This document shows, piece by piece, positions 34,277 to 48,699 of a stretch of 64,000 nucleotides of DNA (position 1 is its first letter; each line of letters opens with the position of its first letter). The position numbers and the translations under genes are program-made. The notes below the pieces were generated by a model. That model did no database searches. It was not told where the DNA came from and saw only the letters and a list, made by a program, of their open reading frames with translations. Origin of the DNA: Diphasiastrum complanatum (taxonomy: Eukaryota; Streptophyta; Lycopodiopsida; Lycopodiales; Lycopodiaceae); NCBI GenBank assembly GCA_029204225.1, contig CM055110.1, positions 2,969,186 to 3,033,185 on the forward strand. The letters are read 5' to 3'.

Positions 34277-34984
34277 TATTGTTAACGTTGGCCTCAAGAA
34301 ATCTGCCAACAACTTCTGATTGTTGTCGGCTTGTCGGACAACTTTCTTCTTCTGTTGCTTCTTGGTATTCCTTTTTGAGAATAATATTTGTGATTCATTG
34401 ATGGAGGACGAGGATGCTCCATTCCTTCTTGTTTCCTTCTGCAGCAACATGATTAAGACTCTGGACAATGTTATATCTGAGTGTGTGGTTATCATCATCA
34501 CCCAGCTTTCATAAGAGGATGGCAAACTGGATAATAAGGTCATAACAGCGTTAGAGTCTTCGACTACTGAACCTATTGCCACCATCTGCTCCAATAGAGT
34601 CTTAAATTTATTTATATGATTATGAATAGAATCACGATTTGACATTCTAAGTAAGAAGAACTTTCTTCTCAGATGCAACTTTGAAGTGGCATCTCTCACT
34701 TCGTATAATGTACTCAATATATCCGAAGCTTCTTTCGAGGATCGGGCTTTTGTGATATGACCAATCTGAGTGTCGGAGATGTCAAGGGTGATCAAGGCGA
34801 AAGCCTTGCCATCCCTGAGCTTCCATTTGGAAATGGCTTGCTCATCGACAGTGGGAAGTAGTTCGGTTCCAGCGACTATCTCCCAGAGTTCCTTGGCCAT
34901 CAGTACTATCTTGAAGTTCCATAGGTGGTAATTCGAACCATCGAGTTTGTCTACCATTAGAGCAAATTGTGGTTGCGAATCCAT
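34277..34984 (-). pseudogene. Ty1-copia family F gag
   Basis: The ORF opens MDSQPQFALMVDKLDGSNYH and shows the LDGSNYHLWNFKI and KLHLRRKFFLLRM blocks typical of copia gag (UBN2). It is open for about 235 codons, one of the cleaner coding stretches in the window. The C-terminal end, where a zinc knuckle would start, is replaced by the family E LTR. A primer-binding site lies ~135 bp upstream, so the start codon choice is well supported. Confidence 0.85.
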
Positions 34985-35119
34985 TTGGAATTTCAGGATG
35001 AGTGTTATGCAGATAGTAGATTAACACGCCTGAAAACAATTATAGCTACTGTCTACGCTATATCAGAACGGTCGTTTTGATAATGTCAGCTCTAAGTACG
35101 TATAGAGACCAGAGTAATA

Positions 35120-35131
35120 GATCTGATACCA
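35120..35131 (-). promoter_or_regulatory. primer-binding site (tRNA-Met type) of family F
   Basis: The minus strand reads TGGTATCAGATC directly after an LTR ending in CCCAACA. It matches the standard site except near its end. Confidence 0.75.
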
Positions 35132-36921
35132 TGTTGGGATTCAGATGTCATTTCCGTCGTGACAAGGAAAAGCGAGCGGTGAATCCTCCATACATGCAAC
35201 TACGTCTATCAGGTTCAAACAAATTGGGATCCGTCGTCTTACTTGATCACAACTTCGAAGTTGCTAGAATTAATCAGTTGATACCATAGCCTTGCACAAA
35301 TTATTTTGTTTATTAGATTTAGCTTTGCGGAAGCGGTTTGAGTATGTTTATTAGAACGATAGATCGAGCAGTGCTACTAGTCACATGGAACAATATAATT
35401 TACGAATAGGTTTATTAGTGAACATGAATCTATCTGACAATAAAACGAATAAGCATTTAGCATACACAACTTGAATTGCTGGAACATTAACAGATTAGTC
35501 GTGTAGAAAATACAGTCTGAATGCAGATAGAAAGGCGTTCTTTCTGAGACAATACTCTGTGATAATAGAGAGAAAGAACAAGACAATTGCGCCCTTAACA
35601 GATAGAGAATTCAGCTTTCGGGATAACTAAGAAATTGCTGGATATATGCACATGGCTAACTAATTAAAAGAATGATTAATTTGTGGTTTACAAATGGTTT
35701 AAGGCACTACATGCTGTTGGCAGTCACCATTGGATAATATTTGATTTTGTCCGGTCGTGATGTGTGTACTTGTTGGTACGCCCGATAGTTAAATTGCGGC
35801 CAATTGTTCGAGATAGGCCGAATAAGAGAATCTGCCCAGATGGTCTAGGATGAACGACCAATCGGATATGGCTGAACAATCGATGATAGCCAAGTAAGAG
35901 AAGGTGGCCGATCAAGAAGAGGTGGCCAAACTATCGGGTAACATTGTCATCAACTCCTTTGTATTTCTGCAGACTATCAAGAAATAAATGTATTTATGCA
36001 GAGTGTGCGACTGTACAAATATTTAGAACAACTTACAAAAATGCATACATTCTGAGATGAAAACTGAATGCAATGAAGGATGGTATTGATTCAGTATGAA
36101 AATGTAACAGAAGTAAATGAGTACAATAAGTTGCGAATCGAAGCCGCGTAATCTATGCTATCTCTGAGCGGCTAAAATGAAAGTCTAAATTAAGCGTAAT
36201 GTTGATAAGCAGTAGCACAATAGCAATCTCTAAAACAACTCTAAGAAGTGAGCTAGAATGCTCAAAAGTGTTTAAGCTCGCAGGCTTGAGAGAGAGAGCT
36301 AACTATTCAAATGCTTCTGATAATCTTCAATTCATGATGATTATTGTATGAATATGGACAACCATTTATACTAAGAAATTAGGTCGTCAAATGTGATCGC
36401 CAGTTGGCTGGTGATCTGCTGGCATCCATTCGGTCCTTGTCATTGATTGATAAGCGGTGAAATTGGCCGTAAATGTTCTGTCTGCATAAATGAACCAAAA
36501 TTGTAGCTCTGCAGAAATGAACTAAAATAGCCTCAGGCGACACTGTCGGATTTTTCGAGAAAAAGGAGAAAAAAAAAAAGGTGCCTTTAAATCTCATTTA
36601 GAGTTGCCCCACACTTTGCCAGAGTCATTTCCTTAACATTTGAGGCTCTTTTGAAAAAGTGAAAAATGCGACACTGTGATTTTACACGAGATTTCTGTCA
36701 AGTGAAAAATGCGAAAAAAGAGACACTGCATTTTTCAACGAGATTCTTGACAGGTGAAAAAGGAGGCACTATCGTAAACTCCGTGTAATTCTGCAGATTG
36801 TGTAAAACACTTGTAATTCTGCAGACTGTATAAACACACGGAAAAATCCACAGAACTGAATAAACAATGGATGAAGATTAAAACCTATTAGTCGATTGTT
36901 AAGAAGGAGAATAATCCAACA
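35132..36921 (-). mobile_element. copia LTR sequence, families F and G (composite)
   Basis: The lower edge ends ...CCCAACA next to a primer site and the upper edge starts TGTTGGATTATTC after a polypurine tract, giving matching TGTTGG/CCAACA. The span of 1.8 kb is long for one copia LTR, and similar motifs occur twice (35.4-35.6 and 36.0-36.2 kb), so I infer two related LTRs joined or one containing an insertion. It is similar to fragments at 2.2-2.45 and 4.15-4.88 kb. No coding sequence. Confidence 0.55.
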
Positions 36922-37228
36922 CTCCCCCTTAATTTGAGTCCTTGAATGCCTTGACCTTCAAACTTAGTTCTACACAAAATCTTCTGTGTGACTCCAAACT
37001 TAATGCTTTAGTAAAAACATCTGCTGTCATCTCTTGCGTTCTACAATACTGCAATCTGACCTCTTCGTTGAAAACTTTGCTTCTGACTAAATGATACTTC
37101 AGTTCAATGTGCTTACTCCTGGAATGAAATCTAGGGTTGGCTGATAAAGCGATGGTACTTTGATTATCACAAAATAATATCGTCAGAGCATATTGATTTA
37201 GACCGATATCTGAGAGTAAGTTCCTCAA
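36922..37228 (-). pseudogene. Ty1-copia RNase H C-terminal fragment and polypurine tract
   Basis: Encodes LFCDNQSTIALSANPRFHSR, KHIELKYHLVRSKV and LQYCRTQEMTADVFTKAL, the end of copia RNase H, closed by a stop and followed at once by AAGGGGGAG and the LTR start. It begins abruptly at ~37228, where transposon sequence gives way to the 3' flank of the P450 gene. Confidence 0.85.
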
Positions 37229-37940
37229 CCTACGAGTAGATCAAGATTAGCAAAGAATAGGGATGGAGAGGATAGAAATCCAACAACCATGCGCTCACCT
37301 ACGAGTGGTTTTATACCAGATGGGACACATCCGATCTTTCCACCAAATAGAAAAAGATGTTTGTAGGAATAAAGAGGGTAAATTTTGGCAAATCTCATTA
37401 GCTTTAAGTAAAAGTTCATAATTTTGTAACTTTTGAGTTAAAATCAAATACAAATTCGTGGTTGGGAAAAAAATTTCAATCAAAACAATGTGAAGCTTAA
37501 ATCACAATATGAAATCGTTCACTTTAGTTTGAATAAGGGATACTTCAAATCATAATCAAATGCAAGTTTATTGAGTTCACGACTTTGGCTATTTTATTTT
37601 AAAGACTCGAATTGCATAATGTCTCTATAAAAAACCATCAAACAATGAGTTGAGATAATGCAAGAGAGACTTCTAGGGAAGAAAAGTATGCTAATGTGGG
37701 CGAAATTGTAAGGAGCCACATTCATGATCGAAGGAACAAATTAAGGAGCCATGTTCACCTTTGATTGTTCATGCAAGATGGAACTTCTAACCTACCACTG
37801 GTTTTTTGAAAAATGGAAAATTCTAATTCTGCCACCGTGGAATTATAGAGTTGGATGAAAAAAGAAGATAGGATTGGCAAACTTGGTTTTCTATGGAAAA
37901 GCTTGACTGTGACTGACTTGCATCCACATTAAAATGGGAT
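37229..37940 (-). other. 3' flank of the P450 gene
   Basis: No transposon motif recognised. Candidate polyadenylation signals on the minus strand are AATAAA words at about 37566-37571 and 37592-37598, roughly 350-370 nt after the stop codon. Confidence 0.4.
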
Positions 37941-39920
37941 TTAGTATCGATGGTATGGGAGGCGAGGGGTGGCGAGTGCCTTCAAGGGGGTGGCGGGGGG
38001 AGTGGTCATCCCATTGGCTTCCATTACATTTATGTCGGTTGGCAGCAAGGGTGGTGGAGGTGCCCAGTTGAAGGCATGAATAAGGCGTCCCAGGCCCAGT
38101 AGAAGCATGGATTGCCCAAGAGGAGCTCCAGGGCATTTTCTTCTCCCAGATCCAAATGGAACCACTCTGAACTCTGCATCTCTCAGCTCTACTTTGTCAC
38201 CCATGAATCTCTCAGGCATGAATTGAAGTGGGTTTTCCCATACATCTGGATTTCTTCCCAGCCCGTGAGTGTTGATCAGCACAAGTGAATTCTTTGGTAT
38301 AATATAGCCTGCTATTTTTGTTTCTCTGATGGATTCATGAGGGATGAGGAACCCCCCAACTGGGTGGAATCTGAAGGTTTCTTTGACTGCTGCTTTGAGG
38401 TATCTCAGCTGGGGAAGGTCACTTTCCTGCAGAGTGTGTCCATCTTCCAACAATTGGTCTAGCTCCTCTTGTGCCTTTTGCAGTGTTTTTGGGTTGCGGA
38501 TCAGCTCGGCCATGCACCACTCCATGGTGAAAGAGGCAGTGTCTGTCCCTCCCACCACCATGTCCTGCATAAGCAATGATGCAATCAAAGCAAAATGTCA
38601 GAAAATCGAATGCTCAAAATTCTTAAACAAGCTGACGTAGCTAAAATCAATGCAATCAAAGCAAAGTTTGAAAAAGAAGAATGCACAAGCTGAAATAGAA
38701 AAAATTTATGGAATCAAGGCAATTTGCAGAAAGAATAGAATGCGCAAATATCCATGAACAAGTTGAAATAGCTGAAATTGATGCAGTCAAAGTAAAATGT
38801 TGAGAAGAAGACTGCTCAAAATCGATGACCAAGCTGAAACAGCAAAAAACTATGTACTAAAAACGAAGCGTGAAAAGAATAGAATGCTCAAAAATCCCTG
38901 AACAAACCAACTGCTGAGGTACTAATAAAATAGGTAACAGTGTAATTTCGTTGCCTGCATTAAAGCTTTCATCTCTATATCATTTAGCTTTCCTTCTTCA
39001 GCGGAAATCTTCAACATGACATCCACAAAGTCTTGGGGTCCATCGTCATCTGGACCAATGCCAAATTGCTTGAGTCTATCTCGGTGATCTTCCAGAATAG
39101 AGGAGTAGTAATCATCCATCTGCTTACCCATTCTCTTGAACAAGCTTTGGTAGCCTTGGAAGTCAAACCATTTGAGGAAAGGAAGGTAATCCCCAACAAA
39201 GAAGGTGCCATGCAATGCCATAGCTGCATGAATCAGTTCCCTAAACTCCTTTGCTTCTTTGGCACCCATGGATTCTGAGCCAAAATAGCGTTTTCCCAAT
39301 AGCATTATGGTCACAATGTTCATAGTGAAGGACCCCAGGTGCTCTCTCACATTCACCACCTTTCCGCCTTGTTTGCATTCCTCCCATACAGAATGCACCA
39401 GTGCCTGGGCCTCTTCTTGTCTATTTTGCTGAAATGACGCAATTCTTCTTGTGGTGAGAAGATGCTCCATGCAGACACGTCTCATTAGTTTCCAGTGAGC
39501 TCCATAAGGTGCAAGGCCAACGTCCATATCATCATAGGCCATCAATTTTCCAGCTGTGCTTCGGGGTCTGGAGGCAAAAACCTCATCTTGGTTAAACAGA
39601 AGCTCTTTGATCATCTGAGGACAGTCAGTTGTAACTGTGTGCACAGATCCAATTCTGAGGTACACCAGAGGGCCGTATTGCCTGCACAATCCAGCAAGAG
39701 TTCTATGTGGCAATGGACCCAGTTGTAAGAGATTCCCTATTATAGGCCAGCCAGGTGGTCCTGGAGGCAGAAGCTTTCTATACTTTCTTTGAGCAGATGA
39801 AGCAGTTGATGCGAGAAATATAACCACCAGCGTGCCTAGCAGAAGCAGAGAGTTATGCTTTAGCAGATTGATCACCAAGATCCAATATGGATCAACTTGA
39901 AGGAGTTTTTCAGCGTCCAT
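37941..39920 (-). CDS. cytochrome P450, CYP703-like
   Basis: Two exons (39920-38955 and 38564-37941) encode 529 residues; angiosperm CYP703A proteins are about 510. An N-terminal membrane anchor (residues ~13-38) is followed by the hinge PPGPPGWP (52). The I-helix has GGTDT (327-331), and ETFR (384-387, ExxR), PERF (439-442) and the haem loop FGSGRRKCPG (459-468, Cys466) are all intact. CYP703 hallmarks include LCRQYGPLVYLRIGSV, MRRVCMEHLLTTRRI and INTHGLGRN. Known CYP703 enzymes are ER-bound and hydroxylate mid-chain fatty acids (lauric acid) in-chain for sporopollenin in anther tapetum. That role here is inferred. There are no stops or frameshifts, and it is the only convincing host gene. 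The intron has a GC donor. Other A-type P450 clans are less likely. Confidence 0.85.
38565..38954 (-). other. intron of the CYP703-like gene, GC-AG type, phase 0
   Basis: 390 bp. The donor reads ATGCAG|GCAACG and the acceptor CTTATGCAG|GACATG. The splice joins LMQ to DMVVGGTDT, exactly where the I-helix is continuous in the family. ATGCAG occurs at both sites, but sliding the junction through that repeat gives no GT-AG alternative. Confidence 0.8.
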
Positions 39921-41045
39921 ATTTGCTGCTGATAATCTAGCTACTTGGTCCTGGCCAGCAGATATGAGATGCGTTACTATAAAGGAATACCAGCATTGAC
40001 AAAAGAAACAGAGTAGTCAAAACCTTGCTCATGCAAAGAGCACAAGTTCATCAAGTCGAAACGTCAAATAATAACTATCAAAAGACGGTGTTTTGTATGA
40101 TACACATACATAACATCATTCACGACGTACATTTCATACAGCTGAAATCTATGACCGTAGTAATCAGTTAAAGAAGTAAAACATTCAAGCAGATTGGCCT
40201 TGTAGACATAGTTGTCACTGTCTTATTGTACATAGTCCCTTTATTTCTCTCTACAAGCTTATCTCAGCTTCAAAGATGTGCCATGTTTTTTTTATCCGAA
40301 ATGGTAGTGTTGTCCACTTGGCACTAACTTAGTTAAGAAGTTTAAAAACCATACATTTGGTTACTTCTGCCTGGAGTGCAAATACTTCAATAATGATAAC
40401 AAAAAATTTAGCCAAATCCTAAAATACCTCCAAGGGTTTTGTAATGACTGCTAGCATTGCTGCATTAAATTTTCAAGCCAACAATGAGCATCTGCCTTAT
40501 AATGGCACCACTGAAATGAAATGCAATTTAGAAGATGCATATGTGATGCGAATAAAATCCTTGTACCACATTGCAGACTTGCAATAGCACATAAGGCGAT
40601 GAAACATGATTCTGAGCCCAGTAAAAAGATTTTTCAGGCTTGAAAGCAGAGCAGGCCTGTTTCCTTAACAATGCATTGGCTTACATATTCCAATGCAATG
40701 CAATGCAATGGCTTATCAGTGCAGAGCAGCAAGCAACTGAGAGTAAAAAAAGATGTATGAATTGCCTTTCTTTTATGTCTCACTCCAATTTCTTCTTGGA
40801 TCGAGAAAGAAAGCATCGTTCTTGCCTAATATCTCCTGATAAGGCTTAAGAGCATCGTGTATTTTACGTTGAACCACTTGGATTCTTGCCACGTGGAGGT
40901 TTTTCAAAGGTTGTTGCAGAAACGTGGCATAATGTGAACGGTATAGATGAGATCCAACGGTGGCGCTAGCTCGTGCAATTAAGAGACAGGGTTGTGTGAT
41001 AAATTTTGAGAGTCTCCTTGGCTGTAGGTGTTGTGCCAGCAAAGG
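39921..41045 (-). promoter_or_regulatory. upstream region of the P450 gene
   Basis: A weak TATA-like TTTATAG lies at about 39975, ~55 bp before the ATG. About 970 bp upstream, at 40889-40896, is a perfect G-box palindrome CCACGTGG, with a second ACGTGGC nearby (40920). A short AATGC direct repeat lies at ~40690-40715. The 89-codon ORF across 41042-40773 has no motif and is probably not coding. No transposon sequence recognised. Confidence 0.35.
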
Positions 41046-42051
41046 GCTCTCATTAAGTAGTGCACCTCACATCTGGTGCACAGGTCCCACACCATCCAAG
41101 GGTAGAGAAAAAGTTTTTCTTAGTTAGTCACATTCATCACCATTGGAGTGAGGCCAACACTCCAGTTTCCTCTTGCGGTGCACTCCTTAAGAACCCATAT
41201 GATATGAATAATTCCATGAAAACTTGTAACCTATTGTGATGATTTGCCAAAAAACCTAAGTTCTCGATCTCCCTCTAAGGTGACTCTGAACCTTAAAGTG
41301 GGTTTTTAGTTTTTATGTTATATTCTTTTGAATTGCAAAGCTGCTTGTGATACTTCATTTCACCTTTTTCATTTCAAAAAAGGATCAACTTTTTTGGTGC
41401 AAGAAAGTTAAAAAAAGTGAGTTGTCATAAAGAGCTCACTTTATTTTAGGTGTGGGTTAGGTGTCCTTCCATCAATGATCACGTGCAAGTAGTCCAAAGC
41501 AAAACATACTCTATTTTTCAAATTTTAAATATCAATCTCATCATATGTAAGTACTCGATCTTGACTTGTAAGATATAATGGACCTTGGCAATTCCTTAAT
41601 GGTGACATGTAAGGGCATCTTGGATTTTAAGCAGGGAAAGGATTTTCTCAATTTTTCAATCCATAAGTGTCAATCTCTTCTTCTTCTTTTTTCCTTTTTT
41701 TCTGAACAATTAGACGGAATTTTGACTTTCAGATCAAAGTTTCTCGAGATGTTTCTTGAGATCACCTTGTTTTGGTCTTGGAATCACTACTAGGCATCCC
41801 AGTGTATCTCATATATGAGTTTAATCATTGAAATGATCTTCTTCTTTTTTAATTTTACTAGATTGCAATCCGTGTTGTCTTAATTTTCAAACATTAGCAT
41901 GCTCCCTAGCACAAACGTGTTTCGCAAAGATTCTAATGAAATTTAGTATCACCTTGTTTATTGCCTTGATTAACTAAGTCAGATATCTTTCATTTCCTAC
42001 AGTTCTCATCCCCCAACCCCCTCATCCTTTCTCTATCTCAATGTTAATATG
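41046..42051. other. intergenic, no gene recognised
   Basis: AT-rich single-copy-looking sequence with no motif-bearing ORF or transposon signature. Confidence 0.45.
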
Positions 42052-42580
42052 TTGTTTCAAGCTTAGTGAACATGACTTTTGGGTATTGTTTGATGCTTTT
42101 CTACCTTGTATTAGAAAGGTGACACCCTGGAAGCTCTACATGTTGAGGTTGGTCCGTATAATACAACCTTTAAGGGAATTGCTTAAAATTTCGAAGACTT
42201 ATTGTAGTTGATGACATGGGATTTTAAGTCCTTGATCACGTTCATCCAATAGTACATGTAAAAGAAGAGCAATGCATTACCTTGATGTATGAAATTGCAC
42301 ATTGGTTGTGATTGGTGAGGTTGTTTCAAGCTTTAGTGGCCATGACTTTTGGATAAATGTTTGATGCTTTTTTACCTTGTATACAATAGAAGGCAATAAT
42401 GTTGTGAAAATTCAACCTTAAGGGAATTGCTTAAAACTTTGGAGATATAATCTACTTAATGGTAGGGGCTGTAAAGTTTTGGTCCTTAATCATGATTATG
42501 CAATATTGCGTGTAAGAAAGAAGCGATACATTCACCTGATATATGAAATTGCATGTCGGTTGTGGTTGGTGAGGTTGATG
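42052..42580. repeat. diverged tandem duplication, ~269-bp unit
   Basis: TTGTTTCAAGCTT occurs at 42052 and 42321. Both copies continue with CATGACTTTTGG, TTTGATGCTTTT, AAGGGAATTGCTTAAAA and GGTTGTG(A/G)TTGGTGAGG in the same order. A shorter ~115-bp duplication follows at about 42580-42780 (TGATGAGTTGGTGGG twice). Non-coding. Confidence 0.7.
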
Positions 42581-42938
42581 AGTTTAACTCCATTCAAAAC
42601 CTCCTGAAGGATTATGATGAGTTGGTGGGGCAGTGTAGTAGCAGATTATGCCTCATGCATGAAATTGCTTGTGGGCAGATTGTGGGTCATCAAGTTTAAC
42701 GTCATCCATGAAATCTCATGAAGAATTGTGATGAGTTGGTGGGAAGGCGCAATAGTACATTATACCTTATGTGTTCTATCACTATATTATGGAGCCAAGA
42801 AAGCTAAATCGGTCATTTTGCAAACCGGAAATGGATCATCAAGGTACCATTATCATATCACTCTTTTGTGAAGCCAAGAAGGCTTGATAACCCATTTTGA
42901 AGATAGAAAGTAAACCTTGACATTGTGCCAAGAGAAGG

Positions 42939-42940
<2 letters not shown>

Positions 42941-42996
<56 letters not shown>
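42941..42996. repeat. (CA)28 microsatellite
   Basis: Uninterrupted 56-bp CA run. Confidence 0.98.
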
Positions 42997-42997
<1 letters not shown>

Positions 42998-43223
42998 CAC
43001 AAGTGCTTTATAGGGATCCTAAAGTATTTCTTTTTTTCTTTTTTGCACATATCATGCAACTGCTCCACTCTCATTTTTGTTATGTCGGTTTGAGATGGTT
43101 GTACAATAGTGTGCAAGTTTATTTATTTCTAAGAGTCATCCTGGCTGCATGTTATTCAGCCTCCCACCAACTAACTTTTGCCCAATTATCAAATATTTTT
43201 GTCTTATGAGCAAAGATTTGACC

Positions 43224-44506
<1,283 letters not shown>

Positions 44507-44712
44507 GGACTGTACTCTCATTTTTGAGAGTATGAACTAATTTTTAAGATCTTGTTGGGCAAGTGGAACACTTAAAGCTATGATTATAAATAGCATAAGC
44601 TTTCTATTAGACTTTTTTTGCATCTAGTAGCTGATTGTAACGGGAGAGCTGTTCCGCAATATTCCTACTCTCTTTTCCATTCACGTTCTTCACACTCCCT
44701 TGTCCCATCAAC
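44507..44712 (+). mobile_element. gypsy LTR fragment, second copy
   Basis: Matches 22871-23075 along its length, including the preceding GGTGGAC/GGGGGAC. It ends at the same CT-rich point and is followed by a GA-tract flanking module. Confidence 0.65.
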
Positions 44713-45425
<713 letters not shown>

Positions 45426-45554
45426 CAGGGTCCTCAGCCCAAAGTGGTGTCGGTCCCTCAGCACTATGCCTGCATTTGTCGTGGTGTAGCGTTGTTGTCG
45501 GCCTGTTTATTGCTGGGACATGGATGCTTCAAAAATCGTGTGGATAGAATTGAC

Positions 45555-47218
45555 TTACGTAAAACCTGAGGCTTTATTGGATGATGGTAAGCAGCAAGAA
45601 CTCGGACTAGTCAGATTTTCAATATATCCATAAGGGTCTAGTGGCCATTCCAAATAACCTTGTTCATTGACAATTGGGTAATTGAGGCATTCCATCAGAG
45701 TATCCCAAGATAAATCTTGTTGTGGATTCTCATAGGTCGGTGCAACTGGTCCCATTGTCCTAGACTCCCCCAATTTGTAATGTGGATATGACGTGCTTGC
45801 TTGAATCTCTTGTCTATCCAAGTATTCGTGGTATGCTTGAACCTGACGACTTTCCTCAGCAATCAATCTTACAAATTGAGGACAAGGTATTGTCGTTGTA
45901 AGCGCTGGTGCTTGCTGGACTAGAGGCCTTTTTGGGCTTGGATTCCTTGGATTTGTCCTTTGAAGAATGGATATACCCCGAATTGGCGTTGATTTGGAGG
46001 TCTGTTGAATTGTTGAACAATTAGACTTTGGTTGAATCTTGCTTGTTGAAGGGCAATCATCAACTTTAGTCTTTCCCTGGTCATTATACTTCTCATTTAA
46101 AGAGAATTTCTCATCTAACAATCTTGGCATGGATGATTAACTCCGCATTGTGCACAACATGGTTCGAATGTTGATGGATTCCCTTGATGTGGACATTCGG
46201 CTCGACGATGTTTTCCTCTGCATCCGTAGCATCTTACCGAGTGCAATACACCATTGCCTCTAAGATGATAGGTATACACTGGTAATAGATTTCCCTTAGG
46301 ATCTTCCACAAAATAGACTGGTAGGCTATTGTGGTCTTCTTTAGAGTTCGGAGACATGCAAGATGATATGACCAATACTCTACCTTGCCACTGGTTGTTG
46401 AAGAAACTCATGATTTAGATGGATCAATCTGACATCCATCCTTCGGATAAGCTCCTTGTCAGCTTTATTCTGCTTCTAACTGTTGAACCTCTGTATCTTG
46501 TCGTCGAACTTGCTGCTCTGTATTTTGTGCTTGTAAGAAGCACGGATTCTTGATTGGACACCTAGTACTTGGATGATCTCCAAAGAAAAAGGTACATTCG
46601 TCCTTCTCAAGAAAATTAATTGAGCGAGCATAAGCTTGTTGACAGCATCAAGTGCAAGGTTCTTGGTCCTCCACTGCACTTGATACGCCTGGCTCTGCTC
46701 CACTTAGTTGCCTCCCACAAGCTTCCATTCTTGCTAGATCCTCGCTCATTTTTTACTCTTGTTCCTCTGATTCCCCATTTGATGATTCATCAGAGCGATA
46801 GAAAAAATTCTTCATCTTGTGTGAGATTTCCATCATGGCAGCATCCTTACAGAGGTTTGCAAGTGATGCATATGATGCTAATTTTGCCATACCAGATCTG
46901 ATCTTTTTGGGTAATCCAGCATAGTATTTTGCCATGATGATCTGTTCAAGAATCGGACAATCATTCACTAGATGGAAGATCCGATAGGTGTAGTCTCGGA
47001 TGGTTTCATTAGGGGACTTCTTTAGTTTAGATAATCCTATGGGAATTAGTGGTAAAGATTAAATTAAGGTTCACTGATTGGCTACCGGGTGATGGATGGA
47101 TGGTGTGAATGGTAACAGACAGATTTTTCTTGGTACTGATCGGCTTGATCTGAGGTTCATTTATTTGGATTTGGTTCAGTTCAAGGATGTTGGATCTTGA
47201 TGGATGTTGTGACTGCAA
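45555..47218 (-). pseudogene. gypsy-like family E gag (copy 2)
   Basis: Read on the minus strand: a capsid-like helix region (YYAGLPKKIRSGMAKLASYA, ~46930-46870) with an acidic tail, then the paired zinc motifs CYGCRGKHRRAEC and CAQCGVNHPCQDC (46253-46118), then a Pro/Gln-rich C-terminal region (46130-45555). Frame changes occur near 46740 and 46125. Lead-in LRGNGVLHSVRC matches copy 1. GLPK(K/R)IR also occurs in the gypsy gag at 60.4 kb. Only ~130 bp separate the final stop from the 3' LTR, leaving no room for pol. Confidence 0.75.
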
Positions 47219-48560
47219 CCTAGATATGACAAGATCCGATCAGTTTCAGTTGGCTAATAGTGTGATTTTAGCCCTTTTTCTTGGTTTTTTCCAGATATCT
47301 CTTTGATCCTTACTCTGATTGGTCTAAAATTTTCACAGTAGATAGATATGAGGCAAATATTTCTATTGATCCTATCTGTGAGGGTTACTCAGTGCGAGGA
47401 TTGGTTGTGCGAGGGTTCTTTATACTGTAGTGCAGTAAAAAACCCACTTTTCTTGCAAGGCTACTAGGAACTAACTTTCGCCCTCTTAACAGCAGCTAGA
47501 TCTAGATTACATCTAACTTGTGTGAAGCTTGCGAAGGTTCTTTCCCAGTGATGTGAGAGTTATTGATGTCTGCAAAGGTTCTTTATAGAAAAAAGTCACT
47601 TTTTCCCTTATAGATCAATCAATATTGGACACTAACTCTCGCAGACTTCATCATTGATAGAAAATGGCATTCTAAAGACAATGGGATGGTTTGCGAAGGT
47701 TACTTCTCAGTGATGTGAGAGTTATTGTTGTCTACGAGGGTTCAAAACCACTTTTTGCCTCATACAATCAATAATTCAAACTAACTCTCGCAGGTTGTTT
47801 TGTGTCCTTGTCTCACTGAGATGGAATTTCAGAATTATCTACGAAGGTTAGTTGCCACAAAAATTTAAAAAATTGATGTATGCAAAGGTTCGGCATGATT
47901 TTCCCATCTTTTTCACCTTCGGAACCCTCGTAGAGGCAGTTTTTTTGGGATCTAACCTTTGCAAACTTATCTGAGTCCTGGTCTCAGTGAAATGCAACTT
48001 CAGAGGGCTCTGCAAAGGTTAGTCTTAAGTTTTAAAATTTTATTTTTTTTACAAGGGATTTTTAAATTTTTATGGGTTTTTTTTTATGTTTTTTCAAAAT
48101 CTATTGGAAACTAATCTTTGCAGGCTTCTATGCAGATCCGGGATAGTACTATGGAGCTGCTTCCAGTCATGTGAAGGCTCATGCCCACTGGTTTTTGAGA
48201 AATCAAAATCTGATGGGATTTTGGCTCTTTTTTTTTTTTTTTTTTCAAAATGTAGATTTGAGCATTTTTCTGATTTTTATGGATTTTTATGGGTTTATGG
48301 AAGGAATTGGGAGCTAGGAACCTAACCTTCCTCCCCACAATCTCTCCCTACAACACTTTCAAACAAAAAATTAAAACAAAAATGAAAAAATTTCAAAAAA
48401 AATGGCAAAACTAACACTAAATCACACTAATCTAACCTCAAAAAATCTGAATTTTTGTGTGAAAAAAGAAAAGAGAGAGAAGAGGAGAGGGAGAAAAAAA
48501 AAGAGGAAAAGCTATGCGGCGAGATGAGAGTGTGGCACTCCTCGGTAATAGCACCACTAT
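47219..48560 (-). other. family E leader (copy 2) with TGCGAAGGTT repeats
   Basis: Non-coding. GCGAAGGTT(C/A)CTT...CAGTGATGTGAGAGTTATT recurs at 47528 and 47694 (166 bp apart). Weaker GCAAAGGTT words and ACTAACTCTCGCAG phrases run on to about 48130. Homopolymer T/A runs lie at 48228-48245. I see no 5' LTR or primer site. Confidence 0.5.
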
Positions 48561-48561
48561 T

Positions 48562-48631
48562 GGGTCGTCTATGTAGCATAGGGTCTAAACGTTGGGAGCA
48601 TCAACCCCGCCTTCACCTGCATAGCAAAAGG

Positions 48632-48633
<2 letters not shown>
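48562..48633. repeat. GA-tract flanking module, copy 2
   Basis: TTGGGTCGTCTATGTAGCAT through CATAGCAAAAGGGG, matching 43224-43323. Confidence 0.75.

Positions 48634-48697
<64 letters not shown>
48634..48697. repeat. (GA)32 microsatellite
   Basis: Uninterrupted 64-bp GA run, followed by CACCTAGG as at 43523. Confidence 0.97.

Positions 48698-48699
<2 letters not shown>

Noticed and set aside
40773-41042. 89-codon ORF as a small gene upstream of the P450
   Set aside because: No motif; promoter-like ACGTG elements lie inside it.
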